DNA of 64,000 bases from Gammaproteobacteria bacterium (GTDB taxonomy: Bacteria > Pseudomonadota > Gammaproteobacteria > Xanthomonadales > Wenzhouxiangellaceae): positions 248,001 through 312,000 of the forward strand of contig JAJFKX010000019.1 in the NCBI GenBank assembly GCA_021772985.1, read 5' to 3'. Shown piece by piece: positions 27,050 through 38,002 of this stretch. Position numbers and translations under genes: made by a program. The notes under the pieces were generated by a model. That model was not told the DNA's origin and made no database searches. It was given only the letters and a program-made list of their open reading frames with translations. How positions within the stretch are numbered: position 1 is the stretch's first letter; every line of letters begins with the position of its first letter.

Positions 27050-27805
27050 TTATGATAATTGCAACCTCTGTCGTTGAATTTCAAATAAACACACACCGGT
27101 AGCCACGGAAACGTTCAAACTGCTGACTTTCCCAGACATCGGCAAACTCAACAATTGATCACAACTTTCCATGGTCAAGCGGCGCATGCCTTCGGCTTCA
27201 CTACCCATCACCAGCAAGATTTTCCCTGTGAATTGTTGATTATAAAATAACTCAGTTGCAATATCACTGGTGCCAACCACCCAAAATCCATTTTGCTGAC
27301 AACTGCGGATGGCCCTTGCCACATTGGTTACCCTGCAAACCGGCAATAGCTCAGCGGCACCACTGGCCGCTCGTCTGGCTACCGGCGTTAAGTCTGCTGC
27401 CCGATCCAGCGGGATTATCACCAGCGCCACCCCAGCCGTTTCTGCAGAACGTAAACAGGCACCCAGATTATGTGGATCCTGCACACCATCCAGTAATAAC
27501 ACTGTCGCATCATTGGCCAAGCCGGACAAAGCCGGTTCCAATTGTTTTTGCACCAACAGGTTATCCGGTACGATATCAGCCAATACTCCTTGATGAAACC
27601 CACCACCAGCCAGTTTTTTTAATGCCGTTGCCTGCACCGTCTGCACTTTAATGCCTGCGCCGGCAGCGGTTTCGGCAATAATTGCAAGGCGTGGGTTTCT
27701 GCTCTCGGCTTCAACCCACAGCGCACGAACAGTATGTGGCTTATGTTCCAGCAGATTACTGATAACCTGCAGACCGAATATCCGTTGAGAACTGTGTCCA
27801 GACAT
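27050..27805 (-). CDS. rlmB: 23S rRNA (guanosine-2251-2'-O)-methyltransferase RlmB
   Basis: A 251-residue SpoU/SPOUT methyltransferase. An N-terminal substrate-binding domain (from RIFGLQVISNLL) precedes the knotted SAM domain with LLDGVQDPHNLGACLRSAE, VMGSEAEGMRRL and LPMSGKVSSLNVSVATGV, all diagnostic motifs. It methylates G2251 in the peptidyl-transferase loop. It lies 21 bases after rnr, the usual gammaproteobacterial order. Confidence 0.95.
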   Translation of the reverse strand: MSGHSSQRIFGLQVISNLLEHKPHTVRALWVEAESRNPRLAIIAETAAGAGIKVQTVQATALKKLAGGGFHQGVLADIVPDNLLVQKQLEPALSGLANDATVLLLDGVQDPHNLGACLRSAETAGVALVIIPLDRAADLTPVARRAASGAAELLPVCRVTNVARAIRSCQQNGFWVVGTSDIATELFYNQQFTGKILLVMGSEAEGMRRLTMESCDQLLSLPMSGKVSSLNVSVATGVCLFEIQRQRLQLS

Positions 27806-27826
27806 ACTAAAGATGATTTAAATTAA

Positions 27827-30037
27827 TTATTCCAGGCCGAAGTCAATTTTACGTTGTTCGATATCCACACGTAACAATTTAACGCTCAATCGGTCACCGA
27901 TATTAAAGCGATTGCCGGCCCGACGACCATACAAGCATAAGTCACGCTCATCATAAATATAATAGTCCGACCCCAGGTTGCTGACATGCAGCAAACCGCT
28001 GATTTGTAAATCTGCCAGCTCTACAAACAAACCGAAATTTTTCACTCCGGTTATCCAACCCTCAAAAGTCTTTCCTTCAAAGGCTTTCAGGTAATGACAT
28101 TTCAAGCGGAATTCCACATCCCGACTGGCCTGCTCCGCCCGACGTTCGGTAAACGAACAATGTTGCGCCAGCTGATTTAATTTGCGTTGTGTATCACCTC
28201 CCGATTGATCGGCAGGCTTTTGCGGACGTTTATCCAATGCGGCATAAATTGCACGGTGAACCAGCAGGTCAGGATAGCGCCTGATCGGTGAAGTGAAGTG
28301 ACTGTATGCGTCCAGTGCCAAAGCAAAATGCCCACTGGTTTTACCCTCTTCAATCGGCTTGTAGATCGCCAGGCTTTGGGCCCGCAATAACATGTCTTCA
28401 ATAATGCTTTTATCCGAGCGTTGCTGGGCCTGCTCTAAAATTTGTGCGAAGTCTTCAGGCGTGGGTTTATCGTGCCAGGTCGGCTTAATGTTGTACATCA
28501 GCAACATTCGTTCCAACTCCGTCAACTTGTCTCCGGAAGGTGGTGGATGTACGCGTAACACACTGGGAATATTCTGTTGGAGCAAAAATTTTGCCGCTTC
28601 TACATTGGCCGCAATCATAGCCTCTTCAATCAGCCGATGAGTCAGCAGCCGCTGGCTTGGCTGTATGTTACTGACCGTTCCATCGGCATTCCATAGAAAT
28701 TTCGTCTCTTGACGGTCAAACGCTAATGCTCCGCGCTTCACCTTGACCTGGTCACGACAACGCCAAATGGCTTCCAACGCCGATAAACTATTGGTAATGG
28801 AAGCAGATAATTCGAGCGTCTCAGCAGCATCCTGTTGTTCCAGAAGCTGATTGGCCTGTCGATATGTCAGCCGCGCATGCGAGCTTATTATGGCGGGATA
28901 AAACCTGCTCCGGCGAACTTCTCCAGTAGCTGCCAGTTGCATGTCACAGACCAGCGCCAACCGATCCACTTGAGGCCGCAGGGAACACAGCCCATTGCTT
29001 AATGTTTCCGGCAGCATCGGCACCACTCGGGTGGGGAAATACACCGAAGTACCACGCGCTTCAGCTTCCTGATCCAGGGCAGTTCCAGGTTTTACATAAC
29101 TGGATACATCGGCAATTGCCACCAGCAACCGCCAGCCATCACTGCTGGGGGCGCCGTATACTGCATCATCAAAATCTCTGGCATCTTCACCGTCGATGGT
29201 TACCAGCGGCAAATCTCGTAAATCTTTGCGGCCTGAATGCTGTTCGCTAGTGATTGAATCACCAAAATGCCCAGCCTCGCTGATGACTTCAGCGGGAAAT
29301 TCATACGGCAACTCATGTGTCAAAACAGCAACTTCTGTTGCCAGACCGGCCAGATGCTGATCATCAAGTTGCCGTTCAATCACCACCCGGCCTGCTTTGC
29401 CATCAACCGGATATCGGGTAATTCTGGCTACTACCATACTGCCTGGGGAAAACGCATTGTCAGGATCTGAAATCCTGAAAGGCTCAGTGATCGCCGGATC
29501 ATCTGCCAGTAATGTCAACCGGCGCCCACTCTCTACAACCCTGCCAACCAGTTTTTGCCTGACTCTTTGAATAATTCCCAGCAACTCCCCATAAAATCGA
29601 TTCCGGCGCTTATCCTGTAGACGGTTCACCAACACCTTATCACCCGGCATTAATCCGGACATTTCACGCCGACCAAGATAAACATCTTCAGCTTGCTGAG
29701 CACTGTTGAGAAAGCCATAACCATCCGGGTGCAGGCTAACTGTTCCCGTGACTACCGTTTTATCGGCAGCGAGTTGCCATTGGTTATTGTTGCTTAAGAC
29801 AAGCCAACCACCGGTCTGTAATGCTTTCAGCGTCTGCTGGTCATTGGCTGCCTGGGATGTTTCCGGTTCACTATCAGGGTGCTCAATGAACCATGCCAAC
29901 AGCTGTACATGAGCATCACTTAACGACTGCTCAATCGCTAGTGATTGACCGGAACGTTTACCCGACGCCCTTGATCTTGATGATTTTTTTCCGGCACGAG
30001 AAGATTTCCTCCCGCGCTGTGAATGCTGATCTGCCAT
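27827..30037 (-). CDS. rnr: Ribonuclease R
   Basis: A 736-residue 3'-5' exoribonuclease, slightly shorter than the roughly 810 residues in E. coli because the N-terminal extension is small. A basic Ser/Arg/Lys-rich N-terminus precedes cold-shock domains (about 85-240), the RNB catalytic domain starting at DGEDARDFDDAVY with the metal-binding aspartates, and a C-terminal S1 domain (GWITGVKNFGLFVEL). It degrades structured RNA, including rRNA fragments and mRNA. The frame lacks a clear ribosome binding site at the ATG at 30037. Confidence 0.95.
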   Translation of the reverse strand: MADQHSQRGRKSSRAGKKSSRSRASGKRSGQSLAIEQSLSDAHVQLLAWFIEHPDSEPETSQAANDQQTLKALQTGGWLVLSNNNQWQLAADKTVVTGTVSLHPDGYGFLNSAQQAEDVYLGRREMSGLMPGDKVLVNRLQDKRRNRFYGELLGIIQRVRQKLVGRVVESGRRLTLLADDPAITEPFRISDPDNAFSPGSMVVARITRYPVDGKAGRVVIERQLDDQHLAGLATEVAVLTHELPYEFPAEVISEAGHFGDSITSEQHSGRKDLRDLPLVTIDGEDARDFDDAVYGAPSSDGWRLLVAIADVSSYVKPGTALDQEAEARGTSVYFPTRVVPMLPETLSNGLCSLRPQVDRLALVCDMQLAATGEVRRSRFYPAIISSHARLTYRQANQLLEQQDAAETLELSASITNSLSALEAIWRCRDQVKVKRGALAFDRQETKFLWNADGTVSNIQPSQRLLTHRLIEEAMIAANVEAAKFLLQQNIPSVLRVHPPPSGDKLTELERMLLMYNIKPTWHDKPTPEDFAQILEQAQQRSDKSIIEDMLLRAQSLAIYKPIEEGKTSGHFALALDAYSHFTSPIRRYPDLLVHRAIYAALDKRPQKPADQSGGDTQRKLNQLAQHCSFTERRAEQASRDVEFRLKCHYLKAFEGKTFEGWITGVKNFGLFVELADLQISGLLHVSNLGSDYYIYDERDLCLYGRRAGNRFNIGDRLSVKLLRVDIEQRKIDFGLE

Positions 30038-30293
30038 CAGTAATTATTTTTTTGACATTGGAACGTGGATTTTGAGAGCATCGCAGTTGGCGCAGCAACT
30101 GCAATTTTTTGATTTTTCATTCGAATAGTTTAACAGTTCTGCGTCTGATAACGAGGTTATTTTAAAAACATACCTAATCCATCGGTTTAGCATGTATGTG
30201 CGTTTTTCTTAGAAAAACAATATCTTATATTGCCGACGATCAATTGCTATCGTTCCCTGACAACTTTCTGACGAATTTAGTGCTAAAGAATAG
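30038..30293. other. Upstream region of rnr
   Basis: AT-rich stretch between the rnr start and the promoter at 30294. It should contain the rnr promoter on the minus strand. TTGTCA at 30263-30258 is a possible -35, but no -10 fits at the right distance. No coding frame seen. Confidence 0.35.
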
Positions 30294-30322
30294 TTGACAT
30301 CCTTGGCATTAATCCCCATTAT
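30294..30322 (+). promoter_or_regulatory. Sigma70 promoter for hairpin RNA and tRNA-Leu
   Basis: A consensus TTGACA -35 (30294-30299), a 17-base spacer and a CATTAT -10 (30317-30322). The expected start of transcription is near 30329, immediately before the tandem hairpins. It is one of the best promoter matches in the window. Confidence 0.7.
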
Positions 30323-30328
30323 TTGCCG

Positions 30329-30403
30329 GGTGAAGTGGGTTGCCCCCTTGCCTACTTCATACGTGGCTGGGGTTTCCCCCTTGCCCCAGCCACACTCTTT
30401 TTC
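30329..30403 (+). ncRNA. Candidate small RNA: tandem hairpins with matching C-rich loops
   Basis: Hairpin 1: TGAAGTGGG (30331-30339) with CCTACTTCA (30351-30359), 9 bp including one G-U. Hairpin 2: GTGGCTGGGG (30363-30372) with CCCCAGCCAC (30384-30393), 10 perfect bp. Both have 11-base loops, TTGCCCCCTTG and TTTCCCCCTTG, identical at 10 of 11 positions although the stems are unrelated. ACTCTTTTTC follows hairpin 2, as in an intrinsic terminator. With the promoter at 30294 this makes a transcript of about 75 bases ending 8 bases before tRNA-Leu. CCCCCUUG loops could pair with G-rich, Shine-Dalgarno-like sites. The alternative is a leader/attenuator of the tRNA. Confidence 0.55.
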
Positions 30404-30410
30404 TCCCCAC

Positions 30411-30497
30411 GCCGAGGTGGCGGAATTGGTAGACGCGCTAGCTTCAGGTGCTAGTGGCCGTAAGGTCGTGGAGGTTCAAGTCCTCTCCTCGGCACCA
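30411..30497 (+). tRNA. tRNA-Leu (anticodon CAG)
   Basis: An 87-base class II tRNA with encoded CCA. The acceptor GCCGAGG pairs with CCTCGGC, the T arm carries GTTCAAGTC, and the anticodon loop TTCAGGT gives CAG, closely following E. coli tRNA-Leu(CAG). A long variable arm (TGGCCGTAAGGTCG region) is present. Confidence 0.97.
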
Positions 30498-30501
30498 TTA
30501 A

Positions 30502-30520
30502 GCTTGGTGCAAGCATTTTT
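30502..30520 (+). terminator. Short hairpin plus T-run after the first tRNA-Leu
   Basis: GCTTG (30502-30506) pairs with CAAGC (30510-30514) and is followed by ATTTTT. The stem is only 5 bp, so termination or processing between the two tRNA genes is likely but partial. Confidence 0.5.
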
Positions 30521-30541
30521 GTCCCAAAATACATCGCAGAG

Positions 30542-30550
30542 TGCTAGAAT
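30542..30550 (+). promoter_or_regulatory. Extended -10 promoter of second tRNA-Leu
   Basis: TGCTAGAAT is an extended -10 (TGnTAnnnT). It is followed by a GC-rich stretch (ACGCGGC), the kind of discriminator seen in stringently controlled stable-RNA promoters. The -35 region is poor. Confidence 0.45.
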
Positions 30551-30587
30551 ACGCGGCTCTGCGGAGTCGCAAGACTATCCAACCCCG

Positions 30588-30673
30588 GCCGGGGTGGCGG
30601 AATTGGTAGACGCGCTGGTTTTAGGTACCAGTAGGTAATCCCTGTGGAGGTTCAAGTCCTCTCCCCGGCACCA
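30588..30673 (+). tRNA. tRNA-Leu (anticodon TAG)
   Basis: An 86-base class II tRNA with encoded CCA. The acceptor GCCGGGG pairs with CCCCGGC, the D arm is GCGGAATTGGTAGACGCGC as in its neighbour, and the anticodon loop TTTAGGT gives TAG. The T arm GTTCAAGTC is intact. Confidence 0.97.
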
Positions 30674-31073
30674 TCTTTTCCCTCGTAAGTTACTATTCTT
30701 AATCAGCATTTAAGCCATTTGCCCATCCCTTTTACATTTGACCATGGCGGCACTAATGGCTGGTTATGACCACACTGCGACATGCATGCACACTTAAGCA
30801 ATCTTATTTGGAATATTTTTCCTTAACTCCTTCAGTTCAGGGATAACATCAATCGCTGATTTACCCGCCCTACAATGCAAAACTTGATATCGCTGCTACA
30901 CCTTCACTATCTTTTATTGATCAGTATGTCCATGTCGACAACATTAATCAGCTATTGATAATACCTAACGACTCTATAAAAACTATCAATTTCATCAATA
31001 ATGCTCCGAAAGCTATGATGACCGACATCTGCCGCTATACGGTCGCACAGCTTGAACACAAGGACATACCACA
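30674..31073. other. Gap between tRNA-Leu and katG
   Basis: A 400-base stretch with no coding frame worth calling. There is no clear terminator behind the second tRNA. Near its end is the inverted repeat listed separately, and AAGGA 9 bases before the katG start. I see no integrase remnant or attachment-site duplication next to the tRNA. Confidence 0.4.
30954..30990 (+). promoter_or_regulatory. Inverted repeat upstream of katG, possible OxyR site
   Basis: ATTGATA (30954-30960) and TATCAAT (30984-30990) are exact inverted repeats about 85-120 bases before the katG ATG. OxyR sites in gammaproteobacteria often contain ATTGAT/ATCAAT-like half-sites and control katG, but spacing was not tested against a model. 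Confidence 0.3.
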
Positions 31074-33299
31074 ATGTTAAGGAAAATGATTACTTTCTCT
31101 GCCACACTGGTAATTGCCATATCATCGGCAATCTCAACCACCTCTGCACTGGCTCAAAGTGAGCCTAAACCAAATAATTTCTGGTGGCCTGACCAGTTAG
31201 ACCTTAGACCACTTCGCGATCACACGGGAGAATCCAACCCCTATGGTGATGAGTTCAACTACGCAGAAGCATTTGCCAGTCTCGATCTGGATGATGTAAA
31301 AGCAGATATTGAAGCCCTGATGACCACCTCGCAAGACTGGTGGCCGGCTGATTATGGCCATTACGGTCCCTTCTTTATCCGCATGGCCTGGCATGCGGCT
31401 GGTACCTACCGTACCGTTGATGGCCGAGGTGGATCGGGAGGCGGGCAACAACGTTTTGAACCATTAAACAGTTGGCCCGATAACGGCAACCTCGACAAAG
31501 CTCGCCGCCTGCTGTGGCCGGTTAAGCGAAAGTATGGCCGGAATCTTTCCTGGGCAGACCTGATGGCCCTGACTGGCAATGTTGCAATGGAATCAATGGG
31601 TTTTGAAACCTACGGTTTTGCTGGTGGCCGTGAGGATGACTGGGAAGCTGACCTGGTCTTTTGGGGACCGGAGAATGAATTTCTCGCCGATGACCGGCAC
31701 CATGGCGAGCGCAAGCTGGACAAACCACTGGGCGCGACCCAGTTAGGTTTGATCTATGTCAATCCGGAAGGCCCGAATGGTAAGCCAGACCCGATTGCTG
31801 CCGCACATGACATTCGCAATACCTTTGGCCGGATGGCCATGAATGACGAAGAAATTGTCGCACTAATTGCTGGTGGACATACCTTCGGTAAAGCGCATGG
31901 TGCACATAAACCGGAGGACTGTGTCGGCCCTGAACCTGCCGCTGCCGATATTGAGCAACAGGATTTTGGCTGGAAAAATCAGTGTGGCAAAGGCAATGCT
32001 GAAGACACGGTGACCAGCGGATTAGAAGGCGCATGGACGTCTTCTCCTGCGCGATGGACCAACCAATACCTGAATATCCTGTTCAGCTTCGAGTGGGAAC
32101 AAACCCAAAGCCCGGCTGGCGCCACCCAATGGATTCCTGCTGATAATCAGGCTGCTAACCTGGTCCCCGACGCACACGTTGAAGGTAAACGCCATGCTCC
32201 GATTATGTTAACCACTGACCTATCACTGAAACAGGATCCGGCATTCCGCGAGATTGCTCTGCGCTTCCGTGATAACCCGGAAGATTTTGCGCTGGCTTTC
32301 GGTAAGGCCTGGTTCAAGCTGCTGCATCGCGACATGGGTCCACGTGCCCGCTATATCGGCAACGAAATCCCTGCTGAAGAATTGCTATGGCAAGACCCTA
32401 TACCTGTGGTTGATTACGAATTGATTGATGACAGTGATATTCAAAACCTGAAGCAAGCCATACTCAATACTGATCTGACCAATGGCGAACTGGTACGTAC
32501 TGCCTGGGCATCAGCTGCCAGCTATCGTGGTACCGATATGCGAGGCGGCGCTAATGGTGCACGGGTGCGCCTCGCTCCACAGAAAGATTGGCCCGTTAAC
32601 AACCCTGGCGAACTGGATCGGGTTCTCGGCCTGTTACAGCAGGTAGGTGAGAACTTCAATGCCGACCTGGGTGGTGACAAATCAGTATCTATGGCCGATC
32701 TCATCGTCCTTGGTGGGGCGGTAGCCATTGAGCGGGCCGCCGCCGGTCAAGAGGTCAAAGTTCCATTTCAGCCCGGTCGCACCGATGCTACTGCTGAGCA
32801 GACCGATGTTGAATCATTTGCCGTGCTTGAACCCACCGCCGATGCATTCCGCAATTACTACTCTAATGACAGCCGCCTGCCACCCACTAAAATGATGGTC
32901 GAGCGCGCTGACTTGCTAACCCTGACTGTACCCGAAATGACCGCCCTGATTGGCGGTTTACGGACTCTTGATGCCAACACCAGTGATGTCAAGCATGGCG
33001 TACTCACAGACAATCCAGGTCAACTGAGCAATGACTTCTTCGTCAATTTGCTCGACATGTCCACCAAGTGGACCAAATCAGCCAATGCCGAAGGCGTTTA
33101 CGAAGGACGTGACCGCAGTACGAATGAGCTTAAGTGGATCGCTACTCCGGTTGATCTGGTCTTTGGATCGAACTCCGAGCTACGCGCTATCGCGGAAGTT
33201 TATGCTTCGGATGACGCAGATGAGAAGTTTGTGCATGATTTTATCGCCGCTTGGACCAAGGTGATGACTTTGGATCGTTTTGATATGAAAGCCCAATAA
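31074..33299 (+). CDS. katG: Periplasmic catalase-peroxidase KatG
   Basis: A 741-residue haem enzyme, the normal two-domain length, with an added Sec signal peptide (residues 1-27, cleavage after A-L-A), so it should work in the periplasm. Arg103, Trp106 and His107 (RMAWHAAG) are the distal site; Trp106, Tyr229 ([11 protein letters not shown]) and Met254 form the cross-linked adduct needed for catalase activity; His269 ([10 protein letters not shown]) binds haem iron. It removes hydrogen peroxide. The start is supported by AAGGA 9 bases upstream. It is monocistronic, with a strong terminator after it. Confidence 0.95.
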   Translation: MLRKMITFSATLVIAISSAISTTSALAQSEPKPNNFWWPDQLDLRPLRDHTGESNPYGDEFNYAEAFASLDLDDVKADIEALMTTSQDWWPADYGHYGPFFIRMAWHAAGTYRTVDGRGGSGGGQQRFEPLNSWPDNGNLDKARRLLWPVKRKYGRNLSWADLMALTGNVAMESMGFETYGFAGGREDDWEADLVFWGPENEFLADDRHHGERKLDKPLGATQLGLIYVNPEGPNGKPDPIAAAHDIRNTFGRMAMNDEEIVALIAGGHTFGKAHGAHKPEDCVGPEPAAADIEQQDFGWKNQCGKGNAEDTVTSGLEGAWTSSPARWTNQYLNILFSFEWEQTQSPAGATQWIPADNQAANLVPDAHVEGKRHAPIMLTTDLSLKQDPAFREIALRFRDNPEDFALAFGKAWFKLLHRDMGPRARYIGNEIPAEELLWQDPIPVVDYELIDDSDIQNLKQAILNTDLTNGELVRTAWASAASYRGTDMRGGANGARVRLAPQKDWPVNNPGELDRVLGLLQQVGENFNADLGGDKSVSMADLIVLGGAVAIERAAAGQEVKVPFQPGRTDATAEQTDVESFAVLEPTADAFRNYYSNDSRLPPTKMMVERADLLTLTVPEMTALIGGLRTLDANTSDVKHGVLTDNPGQLSNDFFVNLLDMSTKWTKSANAEGVYEGRDRSTNELKWIATPVDLVFGSNSELRAIAEVYASDDADEKFVHDFIAAWTKVMTLDRFDMKAQ

Positions 33300-33305
33300 C
33301 CTCAT

Positions 33306-33351
33306 AAAAAAGCCAGCGGTGCTTCAAACCTTTGAAGCACCGCTTATATTT
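33306..33351. terminator. Bidirectional intrinsic terminator
   Basis: The hairpin 33315-33344 (arms AGCGGTGCTTCAAA and TTTGAAGCACCGCT, near-perfect) is followed by TATATTTTTA on the plus strand, and by TTTTTT (complement of 33306-33311) a few bases further on the minus strand. It serves katG and the convergent purA-methyltransferase transcript. Confidence 0.85.
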
Positions 33352-33439
33352 TTATTAACTCATTTATATCTGATTTCAAACGAGGCATAGGTAACGGATC
33401 TATTGGAACAGCTGTACCGGGAGTTTTTGACTACAGATT

Positions 33440-35617
<2,178 letters not shown>

Positions 35618-35686
35618 GTTTTATTCGCTTATCAGCTAGGTTAGCTTGCCGGCCCGCAGCAATAAACTGCGGCCGGCCGGTTATTA

Positions 35687-36550
35687 TCAGTTGGCTTGTT
35701 GATTGCGGAAATAATCAAAGAACTCTGATTCTGGATCCAATACCAGCATATCCTGGCCACTACCAAATGCGTGCCGATAAGCCTGCAGGCTACGGTTAAA
35801 ACGGTAAAATTCAGTGTCCCGATTGTAGGCATCCGCATAGATACGGGTTGCTTCAGCATCACCTTCACCACGGGTCCGTTCAGCATTACTTTGTGATTCA
35901 GCCAGTAATACCCGGACTTCACGATCTGCTGTGGCAGTAATCAACTCAGCCCGTTCACGACCCAGTGAACGCAGTTCATTGGCATATTCGGTACGTTGTG
36001 TGCGCATCCGTTGAAATACCGATTCGAGTACATCAGTGTTCAATTCAATCCGCTTGATTCGCACATCAACTACTATGATCCCCAGATCACCAACACGCTG
36101 ATTAGCAGCGTCTGTCAGTCGATTCATTAATGCACCACGTTCTACGGAAATAACTTCGGTCAAGGTATAACGGGCAAATTCTTCGCGTAATCTATCGCGG
36201 ATAATCTGAGCCAAACGCAACCGCGCTCGGCCTTCATTACCACCCTGAGTGGCGATGTAATAGCTGGCTGCATCAACGATTTGCCAATTCACGAAATAAT
36301 CCACTTCAACATACTTCTGTTCCGAAGTATTCAGCTGCTCGGCGGGCATGTCCAGTTCAAGCACACGCCGGTCAAACATGCGTACGTTATTAACGAACGG
36401 CGCCTTAATGTGTAAACCAGGCGGGATATCAGTTTCAATAATTTCACCCAGGCGAAATTTGATTCCTGATTCGTATTGCTCAACCTTATACAAAGACATC
36501 GCAACCAAAAAGGCGACCATCGCCAGCAAAATAACTATCCAGGATTTCAT
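35687..36550 (-). CDS. hflC: HflC, SPFH-domain regulator of FtsH
   Basis: A 287-residue membrane protein. One N-terminal helix (about 5-22, VILLAMVAFLVAMSLYKV) is followed by the SPFH/band-7 domain and a helical region with A-E-R-T-R-G-E-G-D-A-E-A-T-R-I-Y-A. With HflK it forms the large periplasm-facing cage around FtsH and restrains the protease. The ATG directly follows the hflK stop. Confidence 0.94.
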   Translation of the reverse strand: MKSWIVILLAMVAFLVAMSLYKVEQYESGIKFRLGEIIETDIPPGLHIKAPFVNNVRMFDRRVLELDMPAEQLNTSEQKYVEVDYFVNWQIVDAASYYIATQGGNEGRARLRLAQIIRDRLREEFARYTLTEVISVERGALMNRLTDAANQRVGDLGIIVVDVRIKRIELNTDVLESVFQRMRTQRTEYANELRSLGRERAELITATADREVRVLLAESQSNAERTRGEGDAEATRIYADAYNRDTEFYRFNRSLQAYRHAFGSGQDMLVLDPESEFFDYFRNQQAN

Positions 36551-37693
36551 CTAACGTCCCTCCCGGCCACGATTACGACTATCGTTACTTGTTTGTGGCG
36601 TGGTGATTAATGAGTTATTACCAGCACTACGCAATGGTGGCAATACCCGCTGGCCTGCGGTTGGCGAACGACCGTCCAACGGCAGATAGAAAATATTGCC
36701 ATCGGAGCTGACATCCAGCAGAACTTTACTGTTATTGGCCAACACTTCTTCCAGGGTCTGCAAATACAAACGATTCCGGGTAACTTCCGGCGCCAGCTGA
36801 TAAGCATTCAGTTGCAGCGTGAAACGATCTGCCTCACCTAGCGAGATTGCAATATTACTGGCCTTATAACCTTCGGCTTCCTGGGTTATCCGGGCCGCTT
36901 GCCCACGTGCTTCAGGCACCACCTTATTGGCGTAAGCCTGTGCTTCGTTTTGAAAGCGCTCATGATCTTCACGCGCTTTGACCACATCGTCAAATGCATC
37001 TTTAACTTGAGCCGGTGGCCTGACATCCTGCAGGTTAAACGACAATACCTCAATGCCGATGTCATATCGGGCGATGATTTCCTGTAACAATGAGCGGGTA
37101 TCGCTGGCGACCTGACCACGCCCCTGCTCCAGAATAAAGTCCATGGCATTGGTACCGACCACTTCCCGCATGGCGCTTTCTGAGGCCAGTAACAAAACTT
37201 CTACCGGACTGCGAACCTTGAACAGATATGCCTCCGGATCAGCAATCCGATACTGCACAGCAAAGCTGATATCAATCAGGTTTTCATCACTGGTTAACAT
37301 TCGGCCCTCACTAACCACGTCCTGAATATCGCTAACATTGACCTTGGTCAATGCTTCAATTGGACGCGGCCAAGTGAAGCGCAGACCCGGATCCAGAACG
37401 CGATCATATTTCCCGAATGTCTGGACCACTCCACGTTCAGCTTCATCAATTACGTGCGGAGAATCAAATACCGTCCATATCAATATGACAGCAAGCACAA
37501 TAAAGCCCAGGCCAAAACCACCGGAGGAACCGCCTCCAGTACTATCGCCGCGATTGCTATTGCCTCCGCCAAACAGACTTTTCAGTTTTTTCTGTAAACC
37601 AGAAAAAACTTCATCCAAATCAGGTGGCTGTGAGGATCCCTTTCCCCAAGGGTCTTTTCCGCCATTATTTTTGCCAGGTTCATTCCAGGGCAT
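36551..37693 (-). CDS. hflK: HflK, SPFH-domain regulator of FtsH
   Basis: A 380-residue partner of HflC. A Gly/Ser/Asn-rich cytoplasmic N-terminus (about 1-60, typical of HflK) precedes one membrane helix (about 63-80) and the SPFH domain (ERGVVQTFGKYDRVLDPGLRF and on), then a helical A/E-rich segment with EARGQAARITQEAEGYK. The ATG at 37693 has AAGGA 7 bases upstream. Confidence 0.94.
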   Translation of the reverse strand: MPWNEPGKNNGGKDPWGKGSSQPPDLDEVFSGLQKKLKSLFGGGNSNRGDSTGGGSSGGFGLGFIVLAVILIWTVFDSPHVIDEAERGVVQTFGKYDRVLDPGLRFTWPRPIEALTKVNVSDIQDVVSEGRMLTSDENLIDISFAVQYRIADPEAYLFKVRSPVEVLLLASESAMREVVGTNAMDFILEQGRGQVASDTRSLLQEIIARYDIGIEVLSFNLQDVRPPAQVKDAFDDVVKAREDHERFQNEAQAYANKVVPEARGQAARITQEAEGYKASNIAISLGEADRFTLQLNAYQLAPEVTRNRLYLQTLEEVLANNSKVLLDVSSDGNIFYLPLDGRSPTAGQRVLPPLRSAGNNSLITTPQTSNDSRNRGREGR

Positions 37694-38002
37694 ATATTTG
37701 TCCTTCCTACCTAGTGGTAATCATCCATTGTGCATGATAGCAGCACAGTTATCGGGTCGACAGTGTGATTGGTCATTGCCAACAGTCAATAGGTTATGTG
37801 CGGACTGTCACGGCAAAAAACCAGTCATTGGATACCAGAACATGTGTAAAATTTTGCCGGGTTGTATTTCAGCGCTGCCAACAATCTTGGCCGAACGGTG
37901 ATTTCCAAGCTTGAAAGCCCACCGTATAGCCCCTCAATAACTAAAACAACGATTGGTAACCGGTTCGCACTGGAGTGCAAATACTGAGAAATGAAACGCA
38001 AC
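37694..38002. other. Gap between hflX and hflK
   Basis: A 309-base spacer within the leftward hfq-hflX-hflKC block, larger than in many relatives. TATCAT on the minus strand (37737-37732) with a weak TGTCGA 17 bases upstream may be a promoter for hflKC-DUF2065-purA. No coding frame or terminator was found. Confidence 0.35.

Noticed and set aside
30411-31073. Integration site or genomic island next to tRNA-Leu
   Set aside because: Both tRNAs are intact with CCA, and no integrase, direct repeat of the tRNA 3' end or atypical gene cargo is present.
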